Shown here: positions 52,981-62,348 of the stretch, in pieces
Position numbering within the stretch: the stretch's first letter is position 1
Layout: every line of letters starts with the position of its first letter
Assembly: GCA_903904755.1 (NCBI GenBank)
Contig: CAIVDV010000003.1
Location: 1-64,000 of the forward strand
From: an uncultured Acidobacteriaceae bacterium
GTDB lineage: Bacteria > Acidobacteriota > Terriglobia > Terriglobales > Acidobacteriaceae
Direction of reading: 5' to 3'
Length of the DNA: 64,000 bases
Position numbers and translations under genes: made by a program
The notes under the pieces: model-generated
What the model was told of the DNA's origin: nothing
What the model saw: the letters and a program-made list of their open reading frames with translations, nothing else
Databases searched by the model: none

Positions 52981-53670
52981 ATGACATTTGAGGTTTATAC
53001 TGGCAACACTGTGACGGAACATATCCTCGCCAACCTTGTGCATTTCACCATCTGGGTCATTTCCACAACCGGCTATGCCGGAGTGGCGTTGCTGATGGGG
53101 ATTGAGTCAGCCTGTATCCCATTGCCCTCGGAGATCATCATGCCCTTTGCGGGGTATCTGGTTTCGACGGCGCGCTTTGGGGGCGGCAACCAGTGGTTTG
53201 GTCTGCTGGCGATAGCCACGGCGGGCGCCCTTGGGTGCAATGTGGGCTCAGTGGTGGCGTACTGGATTGGCGCGGTAGGTGGCCGGCCGCTGGTGGAGCG
53301 TTATGGACGGTATGTCCTGATGAGCCGGCACGACCTGGACAAGATGACCTATTACTTTGACCACTATGGTTCAATCACGGTTCTGGTGGGGCGTTTGTTG
53401 CCGGTGGTGCGCACATTCATTGCGTTCCCAGCCGGGATAGCGCGGATGCCCCAGCTTCGGTTTCATATCTATACGTTTGTTGGTTCCTGGCCCTGGTGTT
53501 TTGCCCTGGGATATGTGGGGATGCGGCTGGGAACGCAATGGAATACCGACCCCAGATTCCATGAGTGGTTTCATCGCTTTCACCTGGCGGTGGAACTGGT
53601 GCTGGTTGCTGGAGTGATTTGGTTTCTCTGGTCACACTGGGAGCGGTCAAGACGAGGCAGACAAGCCTAA
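52981..53670 (+). CDS. DedA-family membrane protein
   Basis: A 229-residue integral membrane protein of the DedA/SNARE-associated family. Two family motifs are evident: ESACIPLPSEIIMPFAGYL (amphipathic re-entrant loop) and GRLLPVVRTFIAFPAGIARM with conserved arginine. Members support membrane homeostasis and, in some bacteria, recycle undecaprenyl phosphate. Start is ATG 52981, divergent from hemQ with 113 bp between. Confidence 0.92.
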   Translation: MTFEVYTGNTVTEHILANLVHFTIWVISTTGYAGVALLMGIESACIPLPSEIIMPFAGYLVSTARFGGGNQWFGLLAIATAGALGCNVGSVVAYWIGAVGGRPLVERYGRYVLMSRHDLDKMTYYFDHYGSITVLVGRLLPVVRTFIAFPAGIARMPQLRFHIYTFVGSWPWCFALGYVGMRLGTQWNTDPRFHEWFHRFHLAVELVLVAGVIWFLWSHWERSRRGRQA

Positions 53671-53775
53671 CCACGACCGGCCAGGCGAGCGTGGTGAAGC
53701 GCGGCTGATGGGCTGGTTCCAAGAAGAGTGCTGCTTATCCCCGGAGAGCAGAGCTTAGGAAGGGAAGGATTTCAA

Positions 53776-55122
53776 ATGTCAAGTGAATTGGAAGGCGGCC
53801 AGAAGACCGCTGGATTCCAGCCGGTAGCGCCCGCGACGGGCAAGCTGGGCGTGATGGTGATTGGTTTGGGTGCCGTGGCGACGACGATGATCGCCGGTGT
53901 GGAGGCGGTTCGCCGCGGACTGGCAAAGCCGATTGGCTCGCTGACGCAGATGGGCACGATTCGGCTGGGCAAGCGGACGGATGCGAAGTCGCCGCTGATC
54001 AAGGAATTTGTGCCGCTGGCGGATTTGAACGATGTGGTGTTCACCGGCTGGGATATTTTCGAGGACAACGTGTATGAGTCTGCCGCGCACGCGAAGGTGC
54101 TGGACGAGAAGACTCTGCTGCAGTTGAAGCCCTACTTGGAGACGATCAAGCCGCTGCCTGCGGTGTTTGACCAGTACTATGTGAAGCGACTGCATGGCAC
54201 GCATGTGAAGACGGGCACGACGAAGCGCGATCTGGCGAACCAGGTGATTGCCGACATCCAGGCCTTCCAGCAGACGGTGGACCGGGTGGTTGTCATCTGG
54301 TGCGGTTCCACCGAGATATTCCTGAAGGCAACGGCTGTGCACGAGACGCTGGAGGCCTTTGAGGCCGGACTGGACAACAACGACATCGGGATTGCGCCCT
54401 CGCAGATTTACGCGTATGCGGCGCTGAGCCTGGGTGTGCCGTTTGCCAATGGCGCGCCGAACCTGACGGTGGATGCGCCGGCGCTGGTGGAGCTGTCGAA
54501 GAAGAAGTCGGCGCCGATCTGCGGCAAGGACTTCAAGACCGGGCAGACGTTTATGAAGACGGTGCTGGCACCGGCTTTCAAGGCGAGGATGCTGGGTGTT
54601 TCGGGGTGGTTCTCGACGAATATCCTGGGCAATCGTGATGGCGAGGTGCTGGATGATCCGGAGTCGTTCAAGACGAAGGAAGAGTCAAAGCTGGGATCGC
54701 TGGAGTACATCTTCCAGCCGGAGCTGTATCCGGATCTTTACAAGAATCTGTATCACAAGATTCGGATCAACTATTATCCGCCGCGTGGGGACGACAAGGA
54801 AGCCTGGGACAACATCGACATCTTTGGCTGGCTGGGCTACCCGATGCAACTGAAGGTGAACTTCCTGTGCCGCGACTCGATTCTGGCAGCGCCGATTGCG
54901 CTGGACCTGGTGCTTTTCCTGGATTTGGCCAAGCGGACGCCGAGCCTGAAGGGGATTGGGATTCAGGAGTGGCTGAGCTTCTACCTGAAGGCACCGCAGA
55001 CTGCGCCGGGCCTGTATCCGGAGCATGATTTGTTCATTCAACTGATGAAGCTGAAGAACACGCTGCGGCACATCATGGGCCAGGACTTGATTACGCACCT
55101 TGGGTTGGAGTACTACGACTAG
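53776..55122 (+). CDS. Inositol-3-phosphate synthase
   Basis: NAD-dependent isomerase converting glucose-6-phosphate to myo-inositol 3-phosphate (Ino1). The NAD-binding stretch is VMVIGLGAVATTMIAGVE; NGAPNLTVDAPAL and SVSGWFSTNILGNRDGEVL-type segments and KIRINYYPPRGDDKEAWDNI are characteristic. 448 residues from ATG 53776, with GGAAGGA six nt upstream. Inositol would serve phospholipids or mycothiol-like compounds; which is not readable. A terminator follows. Confidence 0.94.
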   Translation: MSSELEGGQKTAGFQPVAPATGKLGVMVIGLGAVATTMIAGVEAVRRGLAKPIGSLTQMGTIRLGKRTDAKSPLIKEFVPLADLNDVVFTGWDIFEDNVYESAAHAKVLDEKTLLQLKPYLETIKPLPAVFDQYYVKRLHGTHVKTGTTKRDLANQVIADIQAFQQTVDRVVVIWCGSTEIFLKATAVHETLEAFEAGLDNNDIGIAPSQIYAYAALSLGVPFANGAPNLTVDAPALVELSKKKSAPICGKDFKTGQTFMKTVLAPAFKARMLGVSGWFSTNILGNRDGEVLDDPESFKTKEESKLGSLEYIFQPELYPDLYKNLYHKIRINYYPPRGDDKEAWDNIDIFGWLGYPMQLKVNFLCRDSILAAPIALDLVLFLDLAKRTPSLKGIGIQEWLSFYLKAPQTAPGLYPEHDLFIQLMKLKNTLRHIMGQDLITHLGLEYYD

Positions 55123-55166
55123 CACTGGCTGTTCAGGCAGCCGCCTTCCGATGAAATGCAGTCATC

Positions 55167-55198
55167 AAAAAGCCTCATCCGTCTGGATGGGGCTTTTT
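55167..55198. terminator. Bidirectional terminator
   Basis: AAAAAGCCTCATCC (55167-55180) pairs with GGATGGGGCTTTTT (55185-55198), 14 bp with one G-U wobble and loop GTCT. A/T-rich ends on both sides mean it works for the inositol-phosphate synthase gene and for the convergent esterase gene. Confidence 0.85.
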
Positions 55199-55225
55199 GT
55201 TGTTTGGAAGGTGGGGTGGCCGTGA

Positions 55226-56809
55226 CTATTTCTTCTTCCAGTCGACGCCGGGGCGGGCGATGGCGTACATCTGGGCGGAGATTTCGTCGAAGAGGCCGCG
55301 GTCGTCGTCGCCGACTTTGTAGAGGTCGAAGTGGGTGCGGTCGGGGATGTAGGTGAAGTGAGGCTCTGCGCCGAGGCGGTTGAGGACGGCTTCGAAGAGG
55401 TGGGCGGAGCGGTCCAGGTAGAAGGTGTCTGCCGTGCCGACATAGAGGTGGATGCGTCCGGTGAGGAGAGCATTCTTTTCGGCCCAGTGGGATTCGACAA
55501 TGTGTGCGAGGTCGTAGTGTTCGCGCCAGTAGGCGACGACAGCGGGGTCGACTGCGCCGGTTTCGCGGTCGAACATGGGCAGTGGCGCGCCGGAGGGGCC
55601 CTTGGGGGAGAAGACCCAATCAAAGGAGGTCATCTGGCCGCCGTAGGGGCCGAGGACGACTTCCTGAAGGGTGAGGTCGCGGGCGGAAGACATGATTTTG
55701 TCGTGGTTGCGCACGAGGGGTGTGAGTGAGCCGTCGGTGCCGAAGTAGAGGTTGGAATTGGAGGCGTAGAGGTTGGTTCCGGTGAAGTCGTGGAAGTCAG
55801 GGGGGTCGGGCGAGGTGGACCAGGTGCCGCCGAAGACGTCGGGGTAGTTGACCTGGAGCTGGAGGGTGGCCCATCCGCCGGAGGAGTGTCCGTTGAGGAA
55901 GCGGCCGTTGGTGCGGGCGTCCATGCGGTATTTGTGTTCGAGGAATGGGATGAATTCGCGGGTGAGGGCGGCGCCCCAGGGACCGTTATTGACGGAGTCG
56001 GCGAATTCGTGGGTGCCCTGGGGGATGGCCTCATCGAGCATGACGCAGATCATGGGTGGGAATTTGCCGCTGACCATTCGCTTGTGGAGGAGGATGCCGT
56101 ATAAGAGGTCGTAGTCGGGGTTGCCACCGAAGCCGTGTGTCCAGTAGAGGGTGGGGTAGGTGGTGGAGGAGTTTTCGTCGTAGCCGGGCGGGAGGATGAC
56201 CCAGGCGCGGACCTTGGTGGAGTGGCCCCAGAAGGCGGTGAGCCGGGGGCTCTCGAACTCTTCGAGGCGGGCTACGTCGGGTGTGGCGGCGGCTTTGGTC
56301 TTGGCGAGGTACTGGGCTTGCTCCTCTGGTACCTCGGGGTGGTGATCGAGGATGAGGGTGGGTGTGGGAGAGGTGGCCGGGTTGTATGCGGTGAGGGCGA
56401 GGACGCTGGAGACCCAGTCATGAGGATCGCGGCCGGAGTATGGGTAGCTATGGTCGGGGTCAAGGACGGCCTGGACCTGGTAGGTCCCAGGGGTGAGCTG
56501 GGAGAAGCCACTGGGGAAGGCGATTTGGTCGGCATCAATATCGAGGGTGGTGCCGGGCTGCCAATTGTGGACATCGGTGGCGGTGACCCAGGTGTCAGAC
56601 GGGGAGAATTCGTCGGCATCGACGGCGGGTGCTCCGGAGCCGGATTTGAGGAAGAGGAGGAGGCGGCCGTTCAGTGGCGCGCCGGTGGAGTCGGTGACGT
56701 GGAAGCAGGTGTGGTGGGCTGGGGTGGGTGCAGCGGCCTGGGAAAAGACCAGAACAGGGAGTGTGGATGCCAGCAGGCAGACGATGGCAAGACGGATGGA
56801 ACGCTTCAA
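55226..56809 (-). CDS. Secreted alpha/beta-hydrolase esterase
   Basis: A 527-residue exported enzyme with a signal peptide (ending near VFSQAAA), an N-terminal domain of about 190 residues of unknown function, and a C-terminal esterase-D-like alpha/beta hydrolase. The nucleophile elbow is NGHSSGGWATL (Ser309); a His near the C-terminus is in PDRTHFDLYK. The fold resembles feruloyl/acetylxylan or siderophore esterases. Start is TTG 56809 without a strong ribosome site. It starts 35 nt past the phosphatase stop and is probably co-transcribed. Confidence 0.8.
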   Translation of the reverse strand: MKRSIRLAIVCLLASTLPVLVFSQAAAPTPAHHTCFHVTDSTGAPLNGRLLLFLKSGSGAPAVDADEFSPSDTWVTATDVHNWQPGTTLDIDADQIAFPSGFSQLTPGTYQVQAVLDPDHSYPYSGRDPHDWVSSVLALTAYNPATSPTPTLILDHHPEVPEEQAQYLAKTKAAATPDVARLEEFESPRLTAFWGHSTKVRAWVILPPGYDENSSTTYPTLYWTHGFGGNPDYDLLYGILLHKRMVSGKFPPMICVMLDEAIPQGTHEFADSVNNGPWGAALTREFIPFLEHKYRMDARTNGRFLNGHSSGGWATLQLQVNYPDVFGGTWSTSPDPPDFHDFTGTNLYASNSNLYFGTDGSLTPLVRNHDKIMSSARDLTLQEVVLGPYGGQMTSFDWVFSPKGPSGAPLPMFDRETGAVDPAVVAYWREHYDLAHIVESHWAEKNALLTGRIHLYVGTADTFYLDRSAHLFEAVLNRLGAEPHFTYIPDRTHFDLYKVGDDDRGLFDEISAQMYAIARPGVDWKKK

Positions 56810-56844
56810 GGGATGGGGCCTCAGGGCGGGGAATTGGGGAGAGA

Positions 56845-59196
56845 TCAGGGGTGTTCGGCGTGGTGGTGGGGGCGGAGGGAGCCGGTTCCGCGGGCGGCGG
56901 AGAGCTGGGCCGCCATGTCAGCGCCGGCAGAGGAAGTGTCGAGGCGGCGGACGGTGAGTACGGTGATGTCGTCTTCCTGGCCGAAGTCCTTGGCGGCGTC
57001 GGCGATGTAGAAGGCGGACTGGTTGGAGAGGTTGTGGAGGCGATCGAAGCCGAAGAGTTCGCCGTTGGGGCGACGGGCCTCGATGACGCCATCGGAGAAG
57101 AGGAGAAGGCGGTCGCCGGGGTGAAGGTAGAGGCGGACGTTCTCGTACTCGACCTCGGGGATGACGCCGAGTGGGAGGCCACCCTGCATCTGGACTTCCT
57201 GGGAGTTGAGATAGGGGGCGGGATGGCCGGCGGAGGCGAGGACGAGCTCGCCGGTGGGGGAGAACCATGCGGCCTCGCAGGTGGTGAGCGAGCCGGTGCC
57301 AACCAGAACCTGATTGAGAACGGAGAGTAGCTGTGCGGGGTCAGTTTGCGGGGTGCGGCGGAGCGCGCCCATGAGCATGGAGACGTTCATGGCGGCCTGG
57401 AGGCCCTTCCCGGCAACGTCGCCGATGACGATGAGAAGGCCACCTTCGGGGGTGGAGTCGATGTGAAAGAAGTCTCCGCCGACCTCGGCTGCAGGGTTGT
57501 AGACGGTATCGACGTGGAAGCCGGGGGTGAGGGGGGCTTCGCGGGGAATCATGAGCTCCTGCACGCTGCGGGCGGCGGCGAGCTCACTGGAGGCGCGTTC
57601 GCGGTCGCGGTGGATGCGCTGGAAGCGGATGAAGATGATGACGATGATGGCGAGGACGCCTGCGAAATCGGCAATGGCGGAGAAGTGGATGGGGATAGGG
57701 CCTGCGGCGAAGGTGAGGGGCGAGGAGACGGGGCCAGTGGACCAACTGGAGACGGCGGTCATGCTGGCGAGTTCGACCATGCCGACGACGGAAAGCAGGA
57801 GTGGCAGGAGGAGGAGGGCGGCCTCGTAGTTGCGGCGGAAGACGCCTGCGGTGAGGGTGAGGCCGACGAAGAGGAGCCAGGCGATCATCCACAGGAAGAC
57901 AAGGAAGATCGAAATGGCCAAGCAGATTTCGATCCAGGTGCCGTTGTGGATGTAGAAGAGCAGCGGAGCGGGTGTGAGGAGGACAGGGGAGGTCCAGCGC
58001 ATGAGCTGGGAGTACCAGCGACGGCGGAGGGCGAGGAAGGCGATGAGGAACTCGAAGTAGAAGTAGGCACCGAGGAGGAGGAGGCTGAAGATGCCGGCAG
58101 CCATTTTTCCGGACTCGATGAGGCCGTTGGAGCCAGCGATGTCGAGGCAGCAAAGGGGAGCGATGGTGATGAGGTGGAGGGCGAGCCAGAGGTATTCGCG
58201 GCGGTCGCGCTGGGTCCAGAAAAGGGCGAGGAGGAAGATGCCGAGGACGAACTTCATGCCGTTGTCGACGGCGGTGGGAAGTCGTTCAAAGAGCATGCCG
58301 TGCTGCCAGAGTGCGAGGTGGTCGACGAGGTCAGCTTTCTGGCCAAGGACGAAGGTGCGGTTTGCGAAGAAGGCGGTGTAGGAGTTGATGCCGAAGTTGA
58401 AGTATGGCATGCGGACTGCGATGACGAGGGAGGTCACCGAGTCTGGGACATCGATGGGGTAGATGCGGGAGATTTGCTGGTATTGCTCGAGCCTGGCGCC
58501 GTTGGGGCCTTCGGGGGTAATGGCCTGTCCGTTGGCGTAGACATCCATCCAGATGGACTGGGAGCCGACGGCGACGTTGGAGTTGCGGGTGATGGGGAGG
58601 CGGACGTAGAGAGCCAGGGGGCCGTGGTGGGGAGGGAGCTGGACGTGGATGCGGAACCATGCGAAGGGGCGGCCGTGGTGGGGGTGGGTGGAGTCGTAGT
58701 TGCCGGTCTTTGCGCTGGAGGAGTTTGGGGCGTCGGGTGGTTTGGGGGCGTTGGGTGCCTCGGGGGTTTCGTCCTGGTCTTTGTCGTCTTCGGGGGTGTT
58801 GATTTCGGCCAGAGCATCCTTGGCGTCGCGGATGGGCCAGGCGGAGTCGTCGAAGTCAGGTTTGGAGGGGTCAGTGCCGGACTGGATGCCAAGGCGCCAG
58901 TTGTGGTCAAGCGCAAGTGGGGTGCCGAGGGCGGAGGCGTCGAAGTTGACGACCTGTCCGGGCTTTGGGATTTCGCCGGTGGGGGCTTCGATGTGTCGAT
59001 GGGGCAGGAAGGGGAGCCTTGGAGGCGGGCCACCAGGATGCTGGTCGGCACGCGGGTCTGCCGGGTTCTGCGCGGGAGCAGGGGGTTTGGCCGGCTGGGT
59101 AGGTTTGGCCGGTTGCTGGGCGAGGATGGGTGCCAGCGCGGAGAGCAGGAGAAGGGCGGCAAGGCTCATGCGTAACTGGCGAAAACGGAATGACAT
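56845..59196 (-). CDS. Membrane-anchored SpoIIE-type serine phosphatase
   Basis: A 783-residue sensor-like protein. A signal peptide is followed by a Pro-rich stretch, a beta-rich jellyroll-like domain (about residues 60-270), seven or eight transmembrane helices (about 280-515), then a cytoplasmic PPM-type phosphatase domain (about 550-783). Metal-binding aspartates are seen in AEVGGDFFHID and IGDVAGKGLQAAMNVSMLMG, and in DGVIEARRPNGELFG. Architecture recalls 7TMR-DISM receptors joined to PP2C/SpoIIE; such enzymes usually dephosphorylate anti-sigma-factor antagonists. I see no STAS antagonist or serine kinase gene nearby. ATG 59196, with GGAG upstream, is chosen over TTG 59208. Confidence 0.9.
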   Translation of the reverse strand: MSFRFRQLRMSLAALLLLSALAPILAQQPAKPTQPAKPPAPAQNPADPRADQHPGGPPPRLPFLPHRHIEAPTGEIPKPGQVVNFDASALGTPLALDHNWRLGIQSGTDPSKPDFDDSAWPIRDAKDALAEINTPEDDKDQDETPEAPNAPKPPDAPNSSSAKTGNYDSTHPHHGRPFAWFRIHVQLPPHHGPLALYVRLPITRNSNVAVGSQSIWMDVYANGQAITPEGPNGARLEQYQQISRIYPIDVPDSVTSLVIAVRMPYFNFGINSYTAFFANRTFVLGQKADLVDHLALWQHGMLFERLPTAVDNGMKFVLGIFLLALFWTQRDRREYLWLALHLITIAPLCCLDIAGSNGLIESGKMAAGIFSLLLLGAYFYFEFLIAFLALRRRWYSQLMRWTSPVLLTPAPLLFYIHNGTWIEICLAISIFLVFLWMIAWLLFVGLTLTAGVFRRNYEAALLLLPLLLSVVGMVELASMTAVSSWSTGPVSSPLTFAAGPIPIHFSAIADFAGVLAIIVIIFIRFQRIHRDRERASSELAAARSVQELMIPREAPLTPGFHVDTVYNPAAEVGGDFFHIDSTPEGGLLIVIGDVAGKGLQAAMNVSMLMGALRRTPQTDPAQLLSVLNQVLVGTGSLTTCEAAWFSPTGELVLASAGHPAPYLNSQEVQMQGGLPLGVIPEVEYENVRLYLHPGDRLLLFSDGVIEARRPNGELFGFDRLHNLSNQSAFYIADAAKDFGQEDDITVLTVRRLDTSSAGADMAAQLSAARGTGSLRPHHHAEHP

Positions 59197-59418
59197 CGTG
59201 GACTCCAATGTATCGTACCGCTTGAGGAAGAGGAAGGAATTCTTGATGGAGGGCGAACGAGGGTAACGGAAGCGCGGGGGCTGATATCGGGACGGGCGAG
59301 GGGGGCGGGGAAGTTGCGGCTGGGAAATCCCTTGGACGGGGGACGACCAAATGCGGGATACTCACGTCTAACAGGTGCGGCAGTGCCGGGAGAATTGCGT
59401 TCGGCAGGAGGTTTGGCG

Positions 59419-60627
59419 ATGGCGAAGTGGATGAGGAAACCCGGGATGATGGCGGTGCTGGTGGTGTTGGCGCTGTCGGGGAGTGGTTTGCTGCGCGGGC
59501 AGAGCCCGGCGACGGATGCGCCAGCGGTGAGCCAGGGTCCGACTGCGAAGCCAGTGCCGGATGTGACACCGGATGCAACGCCGGCGACCAAGGGTGACGG
59601 AGCGGGGAAGCCGGGGAAGAGTGCCAAGGACGATGCCAAGGAAGCCGCAGCGGCGAAGACGCCGATTCTGGTGGAGCCGGGAAGCAAGCTGGAGAAGGTG
59701 AAGGCCGGCAGCATTGAAGATGTGAACGCGGTGGGGAATCGCGATATTGGCGGGCGCGGAGTGGGGAACTGGTACTCGACCGACTCTGAGATCAAGATGG
59801 GCCGGATGTATGCGTCAGAGATTGAAAAGAGCACGAAGTTCATCAACGATGCGACGGTGACGGAGTATGTGAACCGGGTTGGGCAGAATATCGTGAAGAA
59901 CTCGGACTGCAAGGTTCCGTTCACGATCAAAGTGATTGACTCGGACGTGATCAACGCGATGGCGCTGCCGGGGGGATTTTTTTATGTGAACTCCGGGCTG
60001 ATTCTGAACGCGGATGAAGAGGCGGAGCTGGCTGGGGTGATGGCGCATGAGACAGCGCATGTGTGCGCGCACCATGCGGCGCGGGAGATGACGCGGGCCA
60101 ACTATGCGCAACTGGGGACGATTCCGCTGATTTTTATTGGCGGGTGGACGGGGTACGGGATTTACGAGGCGGCATCGATCGGGATTCCGATAACGTTCCT
60201 GCATTTTTCGCGTGTGTTTGAGGCGGAGGCGGATTACCTGGGGGTGCAGTACATGTACCGCGCCGGGTACGATCCGCAGGCGTTTGTGACATTTTTTGAG
60301 AAGATTCAGGCGCTGGAAAAGCGGAAGCCGGGTTTGGTGTCGAAGACGTTCAGCGACCATCCGCAGACGCCGGACCGGATTGAGCACTCGCAGGAAGAGA
60401 TTGCGAAGGTACTTCCGGCGCGGGATGAGTACACGGTGACGACGAGCGAGTTTGACGATGTGAAGGCGCGGCTGGCGCGGATTGAGAACAAGCGTCGGCT
60501 GACGGATTCGAAGGACGCGAAGAAGCCGAGTTTGCGGAAGGCGAGCACGAGCAAGGACGACCCGACGGCGACGGATCCGAATGCGGATGACAAACCGACG
60601 CTGCATCGGCGCGAGGATCAGAATTAG
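59419..60627 (+). CDS. M48 metalloprotease with signal peptide
   Basis: A 402-residue periplasmic zinc protease of the BepA/LoiP type. A signal peptide and a long Ala/Pro/Lys-rich linker (to about residue 95) precede the catalytic domain, with zinc motif HETAH (210-214) in VMAHETAHVCAHHAARE and third ligand in RVFEAEADYLG. The C-terminal 60 residues are polar and disordered. AGGAGG with 7-nt spacing supports ATG 59419 over longer frames. Likely a quality-control protease for outer-membrane proteins. Confidence 0.9.
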   Translation: MAKWMRKPGMMAVLVVLALSGSGLLRGQSPATDAPAVSQGPTAKPVPDVTPDATPATKGDGAGKPGKSAKDDAKEAAAAKTPILVEPGSKLEKVKAGSIEDVNAVGNRDIGGRGVGNWYSTDSEIKMGRMYASEIEKSTKFINDATVTEYVNRVGQNIVKNSDCKVPFTIKVIDSDVINAMALPGGFFYVNSGLILNADEEAELAGVMAHETAHVCAHHAAREMTRANYAQLGTIPLIFIGGWTGYGIYEAASIGIPITFLHFSRVFEAEADYLGVQYMYRAGYDPQAFVTFFEKIQALEKRKPGLVSKTFSDHPQTPDRIEHSQEEIAKVLPARDEYTVTTSEFDDVKARLARIENKRRLTDSKDAKKPSLRKASTSKDDPTATDPNADDKPTLHRREDQN

Positions 60628-60667
60628 AGGGATGTTTTGTGCCTGATAGGAACATTAACGGGTAGGA

Positions 60668-60690
60668 TTCCCCGTTTGGGGAAAACTTTT
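60668..60690 (+). terminator. Small hairpin after the M48 gene
   Basis: TTCCCC-GTTT-GGGGAA (60668-60683) forms a 6-bp stem followed by AACTTTT. A second hairpin, TGTGTTA (60690-60696) with TAACACA (60703-60709), follows at once. Weak terminator candidate. Confidence 0.4.
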
Positions 60691-60844
60691 GTGTTACGGA
60701 AATAACACACTTGTGCACTAGCATTCTGTGCGATACATTTTGTTAAGCGCTTTCTCCCCCAGCGGAAGCAGGGCTTCGGCCATTTGGGCACATCCGTGAG
60801 GTGTGTTGGGGGCAGAGGTCCAGATTCTCGGGGGTTCGGAACGA

Positions 60845-61159
60845 TTGAAGAAGATTCTGGTAGTTATAGCAGTAGTTGCATTTACGCTTGTCCTGAGCAA
60901 GCTCGCCAACACGGTACCAACCTCACAACCGGATGGGACATCCTTTACGCTGAACGGGGCGCATGTGGTGGAGTGCTCTGAGTCAGAGATTGTGCTGGTT
61001 GATAAGCGCCAGACCGCGATGCGCCTGTTGAAGGACGCGAGCTGGCCGGACTGTTCAAATTTCGAATCGAACCAGGTTGCGGATTTTTTCCTGTCGCGCG
61101 GGGAGAAGACGCATTTTATCGGGACGGAAGAGACGGCGTGGTGGCGGAAGGGGCTGTAA
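60845..61159 (+). CDS. Small membrane-anchored protein, unknown
   Basis: About 104 residues: one N-terminal hydrophobic helix (KKILVVIAVVAFTLVLSKLA), then a hydrophilic domain with two cysteines (HVVECSESE and WPDCSNF) ending in WWRKGL. The family is not recognised. TTG 60845 gives a typical short basic N-terminus; a GTG 14 codons upstream is the alternative. It precedes a TupA-like gene and could be co-transcribed. Confidence 0.5.
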   Translation: MKKILVVIAVVAFTLVLSKLANTVPTSQPDGTSFTLNGAHVVECSESEIVLVDKRQTAMRLLKDASWPDCSNFESNQVADFFLSRGEKTHFIGTEETAWWRKGL

Positions 61160-61217
61160 GAGAAGCAGATGCTGTGCCGGGATTAGAATAGAGTCAACGG
61201 AGCCCGGGAGAGGGCCG

Positions 61218-62105
61218 TTGGGGGCGAAAGACAAGTTGGACATTCGGGTGCTTGGGCTGTTGTGCCAGACCTACCTTCGCAGGTGTCTGCCGGACGACTG
61301 GATGGTGCGGCTGGGATACCGGCGTTATTACGGCAGGTGGCCCAACCTGAGCCGACCGAAGCTATTCTCGGAAAAGATTGCGTGGCGCAAGCTGCATGAG
61401 CGAACCGAGCTGATGGTGCGGCTTAGCGACAAGGTGCAAGCCAAGGAAGAGATTCGAGCCCGTGTCGGGGATGCGTATGTCACGCCGAATCTGTGGGTGG
61501 GTGATCGCCCGGAAGAGATACCTTTCGACCGCCTGGCACGACCGTACATTGTGAAGCTGGCATCCAGTTCCGGGGGGCACCTGGTGATTCGGGAGGGTGA
61601 CCCGCTGCCGGACCGACGGAGGTTGCGGGAGATGGCGCTGCGTCTGCGAATTGGCCATGGGTGGCAGATGCGGGAGTGGGCCTACCGGCGGATTCCGCCG
61701 CGGATTCTGGTTGAGCCGTTGCATGAGACCCAGGGGGACGGGGCACCAACGGATTATCGTTTTTTTGTTTTTCGGGGCAAGGCCCGGCTGGTTCACGCCA
61801 ACTGTGAGAGCGATGAGGACGGTCGCGGAACAATCTACGAGCGCGATTGGCAGCTTTCGCGCTATGGATTTGTGTCGCAGCCGGTACGGCCGAAGATTGC
61901 GCGGCCGGAGAAGTTGGAAGAGATGCTGGCGATTGCGGAGCGAATTGCCGAAGGGTTTGAGTTTATGCGGGTGGATTTGTACCTGGTGAACGGACGGATT
62001 CTGTTCAGCGAGGCCACTCTGTATCCCTGGGGCGGGTTGAAGCGTTTGGCTCCGCCGGAGTGGGACCAGGAGCTTGGCGCGATGTGGGATTCGGAAGAGA
62101 AGTGA
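61218..62105 (+). CDS. TupA-like ATP-grasp protein
   Basis: About 295 residues of the TupA-like ATPgrasp family. Seen: KLFSEKIAWRKLHERTELMV, followed by SDKVQAKEEIRARVG, IVKLASSSGGHLVI (ATP lid region), and RVDLYLVNGRILFSEATLYP with the Asp/Glu metal sites. Members join amino acids or glutamate units to cell-surface polymers (teichuronopeptide is the namesake). Start is TTG 61218 with GGGAG upstream. It is the only surface-polymer gene at this locus, so the acceptor is unknown. Confidence 0.85.
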   Translation: MGAKDKLDIRVLGLLCQTYLRRCLPDDWMVRLGYRRYYGRWPNLSRPKLFSEKIAWRKLHERTELMVRLSDKVQAKEEIRARVGDAYVTPNLWVGDRPEEIPFDRLARPYIVKLASSSGGHLVIREGDPLPDRRRLREMALRLRIGHGWQMREWAYRRIPPRILVEPLHETQGDGAPTDYRFFVFRGKARLVHANCESDEDGRGTIYERDWQLSRYGFVSQPVRPKIARPEKLEEMLAIAERIAEGFEFMRVDLYLVNGRILFSEATLYPWGGLKRLAPPEWDQELGAMWDSEEK

Positions 62106-62111
62106 CGTTGC

Positions 62112-62348
62112 TCAGCAGCCTTTTTTGCAGCGCGCCATGATGGCGGCGTGGAGGCGGTCGCGAACTGAAGTTGGTAGCTCGTATAGTTCGTTTGAGCGGT
62201 AGATTTCAATAGTTTTGCGGGTAGTGTTGAGGGTGACCTCGCAGTGGTCGCAGCCGCGGAGATGCTCCTCCATGTGGGTGCGCACCTCGGAAGCGAGACT
62301 GCCGTCGATGAGTTCGTCGAGCTTGGCAATGAATTCTGTACAGGTCAC
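62112..62348 (-). CDS. Zinc-finger anti-sigma factor 2
   Basis: A 78-residue protein with the HxxxCxxC motif in EEHLRGCDHCEVTL and a Cys near the N-terminus (MTCTEF). GTG start overlapping the sigma-factor stop (GTGA). It probably inhibits that sigma factor and lacks a membrane helix. The short CKKGC C-terminus may be a second metal or redox site, which is an inference. Confidence 0.85.
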   Translation of the reverse strand: MTCTEFIAKLDELIDGSLASEVRTHMEEHLRGCDHCEVTLNTTRKTIEIYRSNELYELPTSVRDRLHAAIMARCKKGC

